Positions 8,516 through 17,238 of a DNA stretch of 64,000 nucleotides are shown here, piece by piece; position 1 is the first letter of the stretch; each line of letters opens with the position of its first letter. Origin of the DNA: an uncultured Bryobacteraceae bacterium (lineage in GTDB: Bacteria; Acidobacteriota; Terriglobia; Bryobacterales; Bryobacteraceae); assembly GCA_938003835.1 (NCBI GenBank), contig CALKXJ010000001.1, forward strand, positions 1 to 64,000. Direction: 5' to 3'. The notes under the pieces were generated by a model that had not been told where the DNA came from, did not search any database, and saw only the letters and a program-made list of their open reading frames with translations. The position numbers and the translations under genes are program-made.

Positions 8516-11512
8516 TCAAAATTCCCAACGGAACCCTACCTGGAGCGAGCGCGGCGCCGGCCCCAGCCAGGGTGCGTTCCAGGGGGCGGACAGCCCGAAC
8601 AGCGGGCTCGAAAGCAAAGCGGTGCCCTCGCGCGCCGGGTCGACGAAGTTGGCCCGGTTCAGCACATTGAAGGCTTGAGCGAAGACGTCCAGGCGCGCCC
8701 GCTCCCGGAAGGGGAAGCGGCGGCGAATCGCCAGGTCGGCCTGAAAAAGCTCGAAGCCGCGCAGCGCGTTGCGGGGCAGCGTGCCGTTGGCGTAATCGGT
8801 GGGCAAGGTAAAGGCGGCCGGGTTCAGCCGGCGCCCGCCTGGAATACCCGCCTCATCGAGCCACAGCGACTCGCCGCGCACGATGTTGGGCCGCACCAGC
8901 GCATAAAGCCGCTGCACGGTCACGCGCCGGGCGGGCATCGTGACCATGCCCGCGGCCTCGAACGGCAGGCCGCTGCGCGCCGTCAGGTGCCAGTCCGCGG
9001 CCCAGCCGCCGAAAAGCTGCCTGAGTCCGTTGATGCCGGGCGAGGGGAAAGCGAAAGAGCCCGCGAAGCTGAGCGTGTGGCGCACATCGTATTCCGAATC
9101 CTGGCGCGTATCCTCGAAGACGTAGTTCATGCCCCGGGGTGGCCGGCGGAATGCGCCGGCTTCAATGGCGTGACTGTAGGTGTAGCTGAGCTGGGCTTGC
9201 GCCCGGGCCGACAGCCGCCGGCGGAACTGGAGCTGGAGCGACTGGTAGTTGTGGGTGGGCTTGTTCGAAATCACTTCGATGACGTCGTAGTCGGCCGAGC
9301 CGTCGTCGCGCAATTCCGAATAGGAGCGCCGTGTCTCGAGCTTCAGCAGGTCCCGGGCCTTGGCCGCGGCGTAAGTCAGCACCAGAGACTGCGAGCGGCC
9401 AAAGTACCGCTCGAGCGAAGCGTTCCAGACCCACACGCGTGGGGCCCGCAGGTCGGATTCGGCGCCTGCCACCATCCCGTAAGGCCGCACCGCGGGCAGC
9501 ACCAGCGGCTGGAGCTGCTCGGCGGTGAGCGGGAAGGCCGCTCCGACGAAGTTCCGCTGGTTGACATACGGGGTGGCGCGGAAGGAGTTCAGTGCGAAGG
9601 CGTAGCTCGGATCGAACAGGATGCCTATGCCGAAGCGGAACATCGTCTCGGCGCCGGGCGTGGTGTCGAGCTGGTAGGCGACGCCGAAGCGCGGCCCGAT
9701 GTCACGCCAGCGCGTCCGGTAGAGCGGGTCGATCCGGCTGACTTCCGGGAAGTTGGCAAAACCTTTGAAGGCGATCGGCGGGGCGCCGCGGCGTACGTCC
9801 GGCGCCGGGTTCAGATCCCAGCGCAGGCCCCAGATCAGCGTGGTCCGGCTGGTGGCCCTCCAGGTGTCCTGCGCGTAGACGGAGAAATTGATGTGCAGGG
9901 GATAGACGGCCGGCTCGTTGCTCATGACGTTAGCGGCGGCCGCGGTGCCTGACAGCAGTCCCCCCGTGGCGGGGTTGAAACCATAAAAGGTGAACAGCGT
10001 CTGGTAAGGCTGAAAGTACTCGGTCGGCGCCAGACGCCGGTAGTCGACGCCGAAGCGCCACTGATGGGTGGCGCCGGCGTAGGAAAGCGTGTCGACGATG
10101 TGGAGCTGGCGTTGCCGCGTGCGCGTCCGCGCGTTCATCATGTAGCCGCCGGCGCCGAGCACCTTGAGCGTCAAGGCCCCGTCCCGGACGCCCGCCGGTA
10201 GCCAGAGGTCGCGCCGAAGAGGCGTCGCGCCGCCGAAAGAGTCCGCCGAGGAGAGCGTCTCGGAATCCCAGAGGGAATAGTTCACCCGGAAGTCGTGCGT
10301 GGCTCGCGGCGCCGGCGTCCAGCTCAGAGCCGCGGTGAAGGACTTTGAGCGGTGATCCCCGTTGGTGAGTACGTTGGGCGCCGCGGGAGCCCGGCTGGAC
10401 TCCGAGCGGGGTGCGTGCTGGTAGCGGGCGAACAGGGCGAGCGTGGAGCTCAGCGAGTGATCCAGGCGCACCGAGGCCGAGTCGAGTTCGCTTCGGTTGG
10501 AGTAGATCCCCGCGAATACCGCCGCCTGCGTGGGAACAGCAGCCCGGTTGGGCGTGGGAAAGGCCTCAAGAAAGGGACGGAGCTTGGCGGCGGCTGCCTG
10601 GCGCGCTTCGAGCGATGGGACGGCAGCGAAGGCCGTCTGCGGCGAATCCGCGCGCAGGGCTTCGTAAGCGGCGAAGAAGTAAGTCCGGTCTTTCAGCAGG
10701 GGACCGCCCGCGGCGGCGCCGACATTGCGATGTCGCAACTCGCCCCGCTCGAGCGCCAGGCTGTTGGCCAGCCAGTCGTTGGCCGCCCAGCCCCGGTTGC
10801 GAAACAGGCCGAAAAACGAGCCGTGGAACGCGTTCGCGCCCGAGCGCGTGGTGACGGCCACCTGGGCCCCCGCGGTGCGGCCGAACTCCGGAGCGGCGGC
10901 CGATGCCTGGACGTCGACCGCCTGCACCGCGTCGAAGGCAAGCCCGGCCAACTCACCGGCGGGTGTCTTTGCCCCGTCGACCGTGATGTAGTTCGCTGCC
11001 GGGGCCAGCCCGTTGGCGCTCGGCACGGGCCCTGAAGGCAACAGCCCGGGCGCAAGCAACAGCAGGGAAGAAATGCGGCGCGACTCCAGCGGCAGAAATT
11101 CGGCAAAGCCACGATCCAGGCCGGTCGAGGAGCCGGGGTCGAACGAAATACCGGAGGTCGCCTCCTCCACCAGATTGTCCGCCTGGCCCGGCGCCGCCGG
11201 CATTTCCAGAACGAAGGTGCGGCGGTCACGGCCGGCCAGGCGAATCGGCTCGACCTTCACCTTCCGGAACCCGTCCTTGCTGACCTCGAGCTCGTAGTCG
11301 CCTGCTGGAAGGGCGTCGAAGACGTACCGGCCCCGGGCGTTGGTCGTCGTCTGGCGCACCGCGCCGCGACCAAGGTCACGGAGCGAGACTTCGGCGCCTG
11401 AGATACCGCTTTCGCGGGAGTCGACCACCGCGCCCGCAATGGTCGCGGTGTCCTGCGCCCAGAGGGCGGAGCTCCAAAGGATCAGCCAGGGAACGGATCG
11501 GAAAAAAGACAT
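8516..11512 (-). CDS. TonB-dependent receptor with carboxypeptidase-regulatory N-domain (Oar-like)
   Basis: This 998-residue outer-membrane receptor starts with a signal peptide (LILWSSALWAQD), then a carboxypeptidase-regulatory domain at about 22-105 (TIAGAVVDSRESGISGAEVS), a plug region (YITVDGAKTPAGELAGL, GAQVAVTTRSGANAFHGS) and a long barrel ending WEF. GGGAG lies about 10 bases before the ATG. It has the same architecture as the receptor at 2642-5662, with a different plug and no adjacent sigma factor. The gene lies between two related barrel genes, with 27 bases upstream and 14 bases downstream, so the three form one operon. It is probably an oligosaccharide importer or a surface-binding protein; the ligand is unknown. 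Confidence 0.9.
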   Translation of the reverse strand: MSFFRSVPWLILWSSALWAQDTATIAGAVVDSRESGISGAEVSLRDLGRGAVRQTTTNARGRYVFDALPAGDYELEVSKDGFRKVKVEPIRLAGRDRRTFVLEMPAAPGQADNLVEEATSGISFDPGSSTGLDRGFAEFLPLESRRISSLLLLAPGLLPSGPVPSANGLAPAANYITVDGAKTPAGELAGLAFDAVQAVDVQASAAAPEFGRTAGAQVAVTTRSGANAFHGSFFGLFRNRGWAANDWLANSLALERGELRHRNVGAAAGGPLLKDRTYFFAAYEALRADSPQTAFAAVPSLEARQAAAAKLRPFLEAFPTPNRAAVPTQAAVFAGIYSNRSELDSASVRLDHSLSSTLALFARYQHAPRSESSRAPAAPNVLTNGDHRSKSFTAALSWTPAPRATHDFRVNYSLWDSETLSSADSFGGATPLRRDLWLPAGVRDGALTLKVLGAGGYMMNARTRTRQRQLHIVDTLSYAGATHQWRFGVDYRRLAPTEYFQPYQTLFTFYGFNPATGGLLSGTAAAANVMSNEPAVYPLHINFSVYAQDTWRATSRTTLIWGLRWDLNPAPDVRRGAPPIAFKGFANFPEVSRIDPLYRTRWRDIGPRFGVAYQLDTTPGAETMFRFGIGILFDPSYAFALNSFRATPYVNQRNFVGAAFPLTAEQLQPLVLPAVRPYGMVAGAESDLRAPRVWVWNASLERYFGRSQSLVLTYAAAKARDLLKLETRRSYSELRDDGSADYDVIEVISNKPTHNYQSLQLQFRRRLSARAQAQLSYTYSHAIEAGAFRRPPRGMNYVFEDTRQDSEYDVRHTLSFAGSFAFPSPGINGLRQLFGGWAADWHLTARSGLPFEAAGMVTMPARRVTVQRLYALVRPNIVRGESLWLDEAGIPGGRRLNPAAFTLPTDYANGTLPRNALRGFELFQADLAIRRRFPFRERARLDVFAQAFNVLNRANFVDPAREGTALLSSPLFGLSAPWNAPWLGPAPRSLQVGFRWEF

Positions 11513-11539
11513 GATCGGATTACTCCCGCCGCCATTGCC

Positions 11540-12301
11540 TCAGAAAGTCAGGCTGACCAGAACCTCGGCCTGCTGGATGTTCATGCGCCCCAGATTCGCG
11601 TCGAAGACGCGCTGGAACCACCGCGTGTAGCGTCCCTCGAGCTCGAGCTTGATGCCGATTTCGTCGCGAAGCTGGAGGCCGGCGGCAAAGACGGCGCCGG
11701 TGGCGGGGCTGTGCGCCGGCTTGATCGGGATGCTCGCCGTATCGCGCAGCCGGCGCTGGTTGACGAACTCCGTGTACGTCTTTATTCCGGTGACCGTCCG
11801 AAGGGAAGGACCAATGGCCACGAAGAAGCGCCGCGATTCCTCGGCCGCATCGACGTTGTACAGACGAACGAGGATGGGGATGTCCCAGAAGTCCGCTCGC
11901 GTGCGCTCGAACCTTTCGCCGAGGAAGTCGCCGGCCGTGCCGTCCTCTTTCTGGACGTTGCGAGTGATGCGTGCATCGTAGCCGGAGCGCTTATAAAGAA
12001 AATCCGCGTTCAGACCGAGCCTGCCCGAAAGCGCGAAATGCACCGAGGGCCCGATCGTGAAGCGCTTGGCGGCCGACTTGACGTTGTTGTTGACCGTCTC
12101 CGGAGGCGTCGTGCCCGTGGTGTTCACCCGAAACTCGGTGGTCGTCATGCCGTCCGTGGGCACCCCACCCAACCGGACTCCCAGCCAGAAGCGCCGGTAA
12201 AAGGGTGTGCGCTCGTCGGTTTGCGCAGCGGCGGCGCCGTAAAAGGAAAGCCCAAGCAGCAAGACTAACAGCGGGCGAATGCGATTGAGCCGGCCTGTCA
12301 T
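11540..12301 (-). CDS. Outer-membrane beta-barrel protein (paralogue A)
   Basis: The ATG at 12301 opens a good signal peptide (PLLVLLLGLSFYGAAAAQ); the frame also runs further upstream from 12397, but those residues do not resemble a secreted N-terminus. The mature part, about 230 residues, has barrel-like strands and a C-terminal LVSLTF. It is a paralogue of the 7734-8501 product, sharing FERTRADFWDIPILVRLYN and the GRYTRW motif. No clear ribosome-binding site precedes 12301. The gene sits 27 bases upstream of the receptor and probably belongs to the same transcript. Two copies flanking one receptor suggest a paired function or a duplication around a receptor gene. Function not recognised. 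Confidence 0.75.
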   Translation of the reverse strand: MTGRLNRIRPLLVLLLGLSFYGAAAAQTDERTPFYRRFWLGVRLGGVPTDGMTTTEFRVNTTGTTPPETVNNNVKSAAKRFTIGPSVHFALSGRLGLNADFLYKRSGYDARITRNVQKEDGTAGDFLGERFERTRADFWDIPILVRLYNVDAAEESRRFFVAIGPSLRTVTGIKTYTEFVNQRRLRDTASIPIKPAHSPATGAVFAAGLQLRDEIGIKLELEGRYTRWFQRVFDANLGRMNIQQAEVLVSLTF

Positions 12302-12441
12302 GGCAAATCGAGATCTGCTTGTATCGGACTGAAGAACAAGGAAGATCAGGCACCTGAAGCGAGCCTGGGAGCGCCCACGCTCGTGCGCCCTTTTCATTAT
12401 ACGAAGCCGCCGCCGCCGGCGGGTACACGGGGAGCGAACCT

Positions 12442-13449
12442 TTACGGGTGAAAGACGATCTCCCAGTGGGAATCGCCGCCCAGGAACAGGCGCGCCACGG
12501 CGCCGGCGAGCCGGTCCGTGCCGCCGGGCTCCAAGCCGATCACCTGCGGGTACCAGCGCGCCTCGCCGCGGTCGAGGATCTTTTCAGGAGGAGTCCAGCC
12601 GTGGGGGTTTCCGATATCCGGGTTGAAGGAGATGTAGACGCCCTCGACCGGCCAGCCGGGCTCGCAGCAGGCGCGGCTGAGCAGCATCACGTACCGGTTG
12701 ATGGCCGTGTTCCAGTGAAGCGAAGGTCCCCAAAAGGCGTCGGCATCGGGCCTGCTCCAGGGCACGCGGGCGGGCAGGATGGCGGTGACGCGTCCGCCTA
12801 GGCCCGGCTCTTCCCAGGCGCCTTCGAAGAACTTCCAGACCTTACCCACGGGATCGGCGCGGTCGGCGAAAGCCATCCGGGCGACGGCGATGCCCTGGCT
12901 GGCCTCCGGGCCGCCGTAGCTGCCGAAATAGAAGTAGAAATACTGCCGCTGCTCGTCCACGAGCACGGTGAAGTCGCCGTGGCCGCCCGCGAAGTAGCCG
13001 TTGGCCGCCTCGCAATCGGGTTCCTCGCCGGGCGCCAGGACGATGCCCAGGTCGCGGAACGACTCGCCGCCGTTGTCCGAGACGAGCGCCCCGATGACCG
13101 GCGTCGTCAGTTGTCCCTCACAGGCCGGCATCTCATGGTGGTACCAGGCGTAGAGCGTGCCGTCATCATCCGGCCAGACCGACTCGATCCACAGAGGCGT
13201 GTGCTCGTAGGTATCCAGCGCCACGGCGCGCGCCTTTAGCCGGCCCGCCAGCTCGTTTCCGCGGCTGAAGATGGGCAGTGCGGCAGACTGGATCACCGTG
13301 AAGGCGCCGTTCCACCAGAAGACCGGGCTGTTCGAGTCGGAGACGCCGGGCAGCACCAGAGGGGGCGCCGGTCTCAGCTCGACGCGCTGCGCGGCAGCAG
13401 GGACCAGGGCCGACAACACACAGAGTAGTGAGGTACGGCACGCCCACAC
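12442..13449 (-). CDS. Secreted protein of unknown function, tandem copy 2 (possible beta-propeller)
   Basis: The product has 335 residues with a signal peptide (LLCVLSALVPAAAQ) and a GTG start at 13449 preceded closely by AAAGG. Motifs spread along the protein (YEHTPLWIE, GTLYAWYHHE, GGHGDF, FWGPSLHWN, ACCEPGWPVEG) resemble the repeated strands of secreted five-bladed propeller or glycosidase-like proteins such as DUF4185-type. I cannot name a family with certainty. It is about two-thirds identical by eye to the product of the next gene upstream (13501-14514). Three cysteines, two of them adjacent (RACCEPGW), are kept in both. Both lie directly upstream of the barrel-receptor-barrel operon on the same strand, suggesting a surface or periplasmic partner of that receptor. 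Confidence 0.72.
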   Translation of the reverse strand: MWACRTSLLCVLSALVPAAAQRVELRPAPPLVLPGVSDSNSPVFWWNGAFTVIQSAALPIFSRGNELAGRLKARAVALDTYEHTPLWIESVWPDDDGTLYAWYHHEMPACEGQLTTPVIGALVSDNGGESFRDLGIVLAPGEEPDCEAANGYFAGGHGDFTVLVDEQRQYFYFYFGSYGGPEASQGIAVARMAFADRADPVGKVWKFFEGAWEEPGLGGRVTAILPARVPWSRPDADAFWGPSLHWNTAINRYVMLLSRACCEPGWPVEGVYISFNPDIGNPHGWTPPEKILDRGEARWYPQVIGLEPGGTDRLAGAVARLFLGGDSHWEIVFHP

Positions 13450-13500
13450 ACCTTTGAGATCGGCCGCTTGGCGACCGACTTTAGACAGGCCTCCGGACCC

Positions 13501-14514
13501 TTAGGGGTGAAATACGATCTCCCACCGACTCTCGCCGCCGACAAAAAGGCGCGCCACGCTGCCGGCGTGTTTGTCCGACATGCCCGGTTCCAGCCCCACC
13601 ACCTGCGGGTACCAGCCCGCCTCGCCGCGCTCGAGGAGTTTCTCCGGCTGGCTCCAGCCGTGGGGCGCCCCAAGGTCGTAGCTGAAAGAGACATAGATGC
13701 CCTCGGCCGGCCAGCCCGGCTCGCAGCAGGCGCGGTTCAGGAGCATCACGTAGCGGTTGATGGCCGAGTTCCAGTGCAGCGAGGGACCCCAGAAGGAATC
13801 GGCGTTGGGATGGCGCCAGGCGACATAGGCCGGCAGGATGGCGCTGAGCCGCCCGCCGATGCCCGGCTCGCGCCAGCCGCCCCGGAAGAATTTGTGAACG
13901 CGGCCCACGGGACTGGCGCGGTCGGCATAAGCCAGGCGCGCCACGGCAACTCCCTGGCTCGGCTCGGGCCCGCTGTAGTTGGTGAAGTAGAAATAGAAGT
14001 ATTGCCGATCGTGATCGGGCAGCACGGAAAAATCGCCGTGGCCGCCGCCGAAATAGCCGTTCTGCGCGCTGCAATCGGGCGCGTATCCGGAGTCGAGAAT
14101 GATGCCCAGATCGCGGAATGTCAGACCGCCATCGACGGAAATCAGCGCGCCGATGGCCGGCATCGACAAGCGGCCGCCGCAGATCGGCCTTTCGTGGTGA
14201 TACCAGGCGTAAAGCGTTCCATCGTCATCCATCCAGCTCGCCTCGATCCACATCGGTGTGTGCTCGTAGCTGTCGAGCGCCACCGCCCGCGCCTTGAGCG
14301 GGCCGAGCGGTCCGGGCCCGAAGCTGATGATCGGTAAGGCGACGGACTGAATCACGGCGAAGGAGCCATTCCACCAATGCACGGGGCTGTTCGAGTCGGT
14401 TGCTCCGGGAAAAGAGATCGGTTCGGCGGGCCGCAGCTCGGCACGCTGGCCCCACAGGAGAACCGAGAGGCCGGCGAATGCGACGAGTCGGAGCAGATGG
14501 TCGAGAGCAAACAC
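13501..14514 (-). CDS. Secreted protein of unknown function, tandem copy 1 (possible beta-propeller)
   Basis: The product has 337 residues, starting with GTG at 14514 after a GGGGGAG ribosome-binding site. The signal peptide is hydrophobic to about LLWGQ. It is collinear with the 12442-13449 product over its whole length, with matching motifs (DSNSPVHWWNG, YEHTPMWIE, GGHGDF, FWGPSLHWNSAINRYVMLL, WEIVFHP at the end). The two copies are separated by 51 bases, which points to tandem duplication followed by divergence. No catalytic residues can be assigned from sequence alone. Placement before a TonB receptor operon suggests glycan binding or hydrolysis outside the cytoplasm. Confidence 0.72.
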   Translation of the reverse strand: MFALDHLLRLVAFAGLSVLLWGQRAELRPAEPISFPGATDSNSPVHWWNGSFAVIQSVALPIISFGPGPLGPLKARAVALDSYEHTPMWIEASWMDDDGTLYAWYHHERPICGGRLSMPAIGALISVDGGLTFRDLGIILDSGYAPDCSAQNGYFGGGHGDFSVLPDHDRQYFYFYFTNYSGPEPSQGVAVARLAYADRASPVGRVHKFFRGGWREPGIGGRLSAILPAYVAWRHPNADSFWGPSLHWNSAINRYVMLLNRACCEPGWPAEGIYVSFSYDLGAPHGWSQPEKLLERGEAGWYPQVVGLEPGMSDKHAGSVARLFVGGESRWEIVFHP

Positions 14515-14644
14515 GAGACTCCCCCGGGCGCGCCCCCGCCGGACCTGTTGGCCAGCGGAAAAACCGGCGCTTATCTACCAGGACGAGGCATGCTGTGCGA
14601 AGGGTTACCCCAGTCTAAGGATTCTGCGTCCTCGGAGGAGACTT

Positions 14645-15868
14645 TCAGGCCTCAATATCCCAACGGCGATCCCACTCGATACGTTTCTTCTGGCGGTAGG
14701 CCTCCAGGCCCATATAGCAGGCGACCGAGGAGTAGTAGCCCTCGATTTCGCTCGCCACGGGCCGGGCGCGGCTGCGGAGGCACTCGAGCCAGTTGCGCAA
14801 CAGGTGCTCGGCGCTGGGCGGATCGCCCGGAGCTTTCGCCGGCGGCTCGGAGCTCACCTCGGGGTTGGGGATGAACTCCCAGCCCAGGTCCCGTATGTAG
14901 CGGTGGACGCGCAGCACGCCCCCGCGGCCGCGCAGCTCGATGCCCGCCGAGGAGCTGGGCATGCCGCAGGTGAGAATCTCCGCCTCGAAGGTGACGTTGA
15001 GACCCTCCGGGTACTCGAGGATCAGGTTGACCACGTCCGGGGTGTCGCGGTCGGGGAAGTGGTAGATGCCGCCGCCGGCCACCGCCGCGCGCGGCTTGCG
15101 GAGCTTCAGGAACTGATGGGCGGAATCGATGACGTGAATGCCGATGCCCATGATCATGCCGCCGTCGTAGTGGAGCCATTTATACGGGCTGAAGTAGACG
15201 TCCGGGTTCCACGGAATCTTCGGCCCGGGCCCGAGCCAGCGGTTCCAGTCCAGCCCGTCCGGCAGCCGCTCCATGCCGGCCGGGGGCTTCTGCACGTAGC
15301 CCCGGTTGGAGTTGTACCAGGTGCGAATCAGGCCAACCTTCTGCATCAGACCCGACTCGACGTACTTCTCGCGCGCCTGCTGCCAGTGGGGGATGGCGCG
15401 GGCCTGCATGCCCACTTGCACGATGCGCCGGTTGGCGCGCGCAGCGCGCACGATCGCCTGCCCGTCGCGCGGATTGTGCACCATGGGCTTCTCGACGTAG
15501 ACGTCCTTGCCGGCGTTCAGCGCGTCCACGGTGATCGGGCCGTGCCAGTGGTCCGGGGTGGCGACGATGACCGCGTCCAGGTCGGTGTGTTCGAGCACCT
15601 GGCGGTGATCGTTGTAGGTCTTGACGGCGCCGCCGGCGATGGTGGCCGCCTGGTCGCGCCGCACGCTGTAGACGTCGCAGACGGCAACCCATTCCACACC
15701 CCCGATGCGGTTAAGCTCTTTCATCAAATGCTGGCCGCGCGGGCCGGTGCCGATGGCGGCCAGCCGGATGCGGTCGTTGGCGCCGAGTACGCGGCGCGCC
15801 GCGCCAGCCGTGGCGAGCGACGCGGCTGCGCCGGCGAGAATATCCCTGCGAGAAGCGGAAGCGCTCAT
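14645..15868 (-). CDS. Tat-exported Gfo/Idh/MocA-family oxidoreductase
   Basis: The 407-residue protein has a twin-arginine signal (SRRDILAG, arginines 7-8, then a hydrophobic alanine-rich stretch). A Rossmann domain follows (IRLAAIGTGPRGQH), then the family's EKP motif (VYVEKPM), whose lysine is the usual catalytic residue, and a C-terminal alpha/beta domain with GIGIHVIDSAHQFL supplying the conserved histidine. Such enzymes oxidise or reduce sugars and inositols with tightly bound NAD(P); Tat export fits folding with cofactor before secretion. The exact substrate is unknown. The stop is 130 bases from the start of the secreted tandem pair, so co-transcription is possible but not shown. Confidence 0.88.
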   Translation of the reverse strand: MSASASRRDILAGAAASLATAGAARRVLGANDRIRLAAIGTGPRGQHLMKELNRIGGVEWVAVCDVYSVRRDQAATIAGGAVKTYNDHRQVLEHTDLDAVIVATPDHWHGPITVDALNAGKDVYVEKPMVHNPRDGQAIVRAARANRRIVQVGMQARAIPHWQQAREKYVESGLMQKVGLIRTWYNSNRGYVQKPPAGMERLPDGLDWNRWLGPGPKIPWNPDVYFSPYKWLHYDGGMIMGIGIHVIDSAHQFLKLRKPRAAVAGGGIYHFPDRDTPDVVNLILEYPEGLNVTFEAEILTCGMPSSSAGIELRGRGGVLRVHRYIRDLGWEFIPNPEVSSEPPAKAPGDPPSAEHLLRNWLECLRSRARPVASEIEGYYSSVACYMGLEAYRQKKRIEWDRRWDIEA

Positions 15869-15913
15869 AGCAGCTATCTTGATCCCGCTGCCTGGCCGGG
15901 CGCAACCGACCGG

Positions 15914-16326
15914 TCAATTCTCAGGCCAGATCCGGGGTGCGCGAGCGCTCTCCAGCACTTCCTCCACGCCGTCATCCAGCTCGCCCAGAAAGTCGATGCC
16001 GGAGAGCCGCTCGATTTCGTCGATCGAGGTGAGAAAGCTCTCCAGGCGCTCCTCGGTGGGCCGGTTCGGAACCAGAAACGCCAGCGCTTCGAGCTCCTGC
16101 GGGCCCGGCCGGAACGCGACGGCGATCCGGTAGTAATGCGTCGGCACGGCCACCTGGCGGCGGCCGATGGCGTAGTACTCGACGATGCCGTCGCCGTCCT
16201 CGTCGGCAAATAGCGGGCCAGGCGCACGCGCACCAGATCCCCGCCCGAGGGGCGGTCGAACGGCGCGGTGCCGGCCAGGGCGAGAAGGAGCGGAACGGCG
16301 GCGACGGCGGCGTTTCGATTCGGCAT
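15914..16326 (-). pseudogene. Remnant of a secreted DNA/RNA non-specific endonuclease
   Basis: One minus-strand frame starting at 16326 encodes a signal-peptide-like stretch (AAVAAVPLLLALAGTAPF). A second frame, ending at 15914, encodes a clear C-terminal piece of the NucA/NUC1 nuclease family (GPLFADEDGDG, VAVPTHYYRIAV, ALAFLVPN, FLTSIDEIERLSGIDF). The two are out of frame and the central catalytic block with the DRGH motif is absent. Intact family members are usually 230 residues or more. The simplest reading is an internal deletion plus frame loss. A sequencing or assembly indel would explain the frame change but not the missing core. Confidence 0.65.
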
Positions 16327-16345
16327 GGGAGAATCCCCGGCTGGG

Positions 16346-17152
16346 TCAGGCCTGCGGCTCAGCGGGTTCGGCCGGCCGGGAGTGCGTGATCGCCTTGTTC
16401 GCCAGGTAACCGGTGTGGCTGATGCCGAGCAGGATGTTCATGCCGTCCTCGACCGCCGGGAGCGCGGTGACCGGCCCCTCCCGGCCGAACAGCGCCGCCA
16501 CGGCTGCCCCGTAGCCGAGCACCAGCACGAAGGTGAAGAAAAACATCTGGAGCTTGCCGAGATCGACGGCGGCGGCGTTGCCGGCCTCCTCGCCTTTAAA
16601 GAGGTCCGCCCAGCGCGAGAATTCCGGCGAGACATAGGTGAGCACCAGCCCCTCGACGTCGACCGCGCCCCGCCGGTAGCCCTGGCGCTCGAGCACCTCG
16701 AGCGTGCGATTGAGGACCTTCGCGCTCGCTGGACGCTCGCGTTTTGCGCCCAGCACCGCCGGCGAGGCCACCATGGAAGCCGTGCTGATACCCATCAAAA
16801 ACCACAGCTCCGAAGGGATGGTGACGGCCATCGGCGACTCCCAGCCCAGGGCGATGTTGGTGAAAACCGCCGTCAGCAGGGCCGACAAAATGACCAGCGA
16901 CCAGGCGACCAACTGAAGCCGGGACAGGCTCATCTTGTTGCGCGCGTCGATGAGGATGCCCGTCCAGAAGCCGGTGATGCCGTGGCCGACGATGAGGGCA
17001 AAACCGATCATCAGCAGCAGGGTGAGGTACCAGGCCCGGACACGCTCCGCGGGTCCGGAGTTCAGGCCGATGTAGCCGATGGCGCCGAGGATCGCCAGGC
17101 CGGCCGCCACGTGCAGCGCCGCCCTGATTCGCAAACGAGCCGCAGCTTGCAT
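16346..17152 (-). CDS. Integral membrane protein of unknown function
   Basis: The 268 residues contain about five predicted membrane segments (near residues 10-30, 40-62, 78-100, 112-135 and 208-230). A short conserved-looking motif after the second segment (DARNKMSLSRLQLVAWSLVILSA) is familiar from uncharacterised bacterial membrane proteins, and the C-terminal part ends ILLGISHTGYLANKAI. A soluble stretch of about 65 residues lies between segments four and five. No catalytic motif is recognised. The ATG at 17152 has no ribosome-binding site because a REP-like repeat begins 6 bases upstream, so either the start is wrong or the gene's control region was replaced. It precedes the nuclease remnant. 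Confidence 0.7.
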   Translation of the reverse strand: MQAAARLRIRAALHVAAGLAILGAIGYIGLNSGPAERVRAWYLTLLLMIGFALIVGHGITGFWTGILIDARNKMSLSRLQLVAWSLVILSALLTAVFTNIALGWESPMAVTIPSELWFLMGISTASMVASPAVLGAKRERPASAKVLNRTLEVLERQGYRRGAVDVEGLVLTYVSPEFSRWADLFKGEEAGNAAAVDLGKLQMFFFTFVLVLGYGAAVAALFGREGPVTALPAVEDGMNILLGISHTGYLANKAITHSRPAEPAEPQA

Positions 17153-17157
17153 AAATT

Positions 17158-17231
17158 GGGGACAGTATACTCAATTCCCTATTTTTCAGGGCGCGCGGGC
17201 GGCCAAATTGGGGATTGAGTATACTGTCCCC
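17158..17231. repeat. REP-like inverted repeat (GGGGACAGTATACTCAAT family)
   Basis: GGGGACAGTATACTCAAT-TCCC at 17158-17179 faces its near-exact reverse complement at 17210-17231, separated by 30 bases. Only one base differs between the arms. Both arms continue on the plus strand into ATTTTTC-like sequence. A third copy with one further change lies at 44628-44649. The element fills the gap between the aldo/keto reductase stop (17239) and the membrane-protein start (17152). This layout is typical of REP/BIME elements mobilised by Y1-type (RAYT) transposases; no such transposase gene is in the window. It could also act as a transcription terminator for the reductase gene. Confidence 0.8.
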
Positions 17232-17238
17232 GATTTTT

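Noticed and set aside
8675-9952. Plus-strand frame of 425 codons opposite the second receptor
   Set aside because: Shadow of the receptor; no domain or ribosome-binding site.
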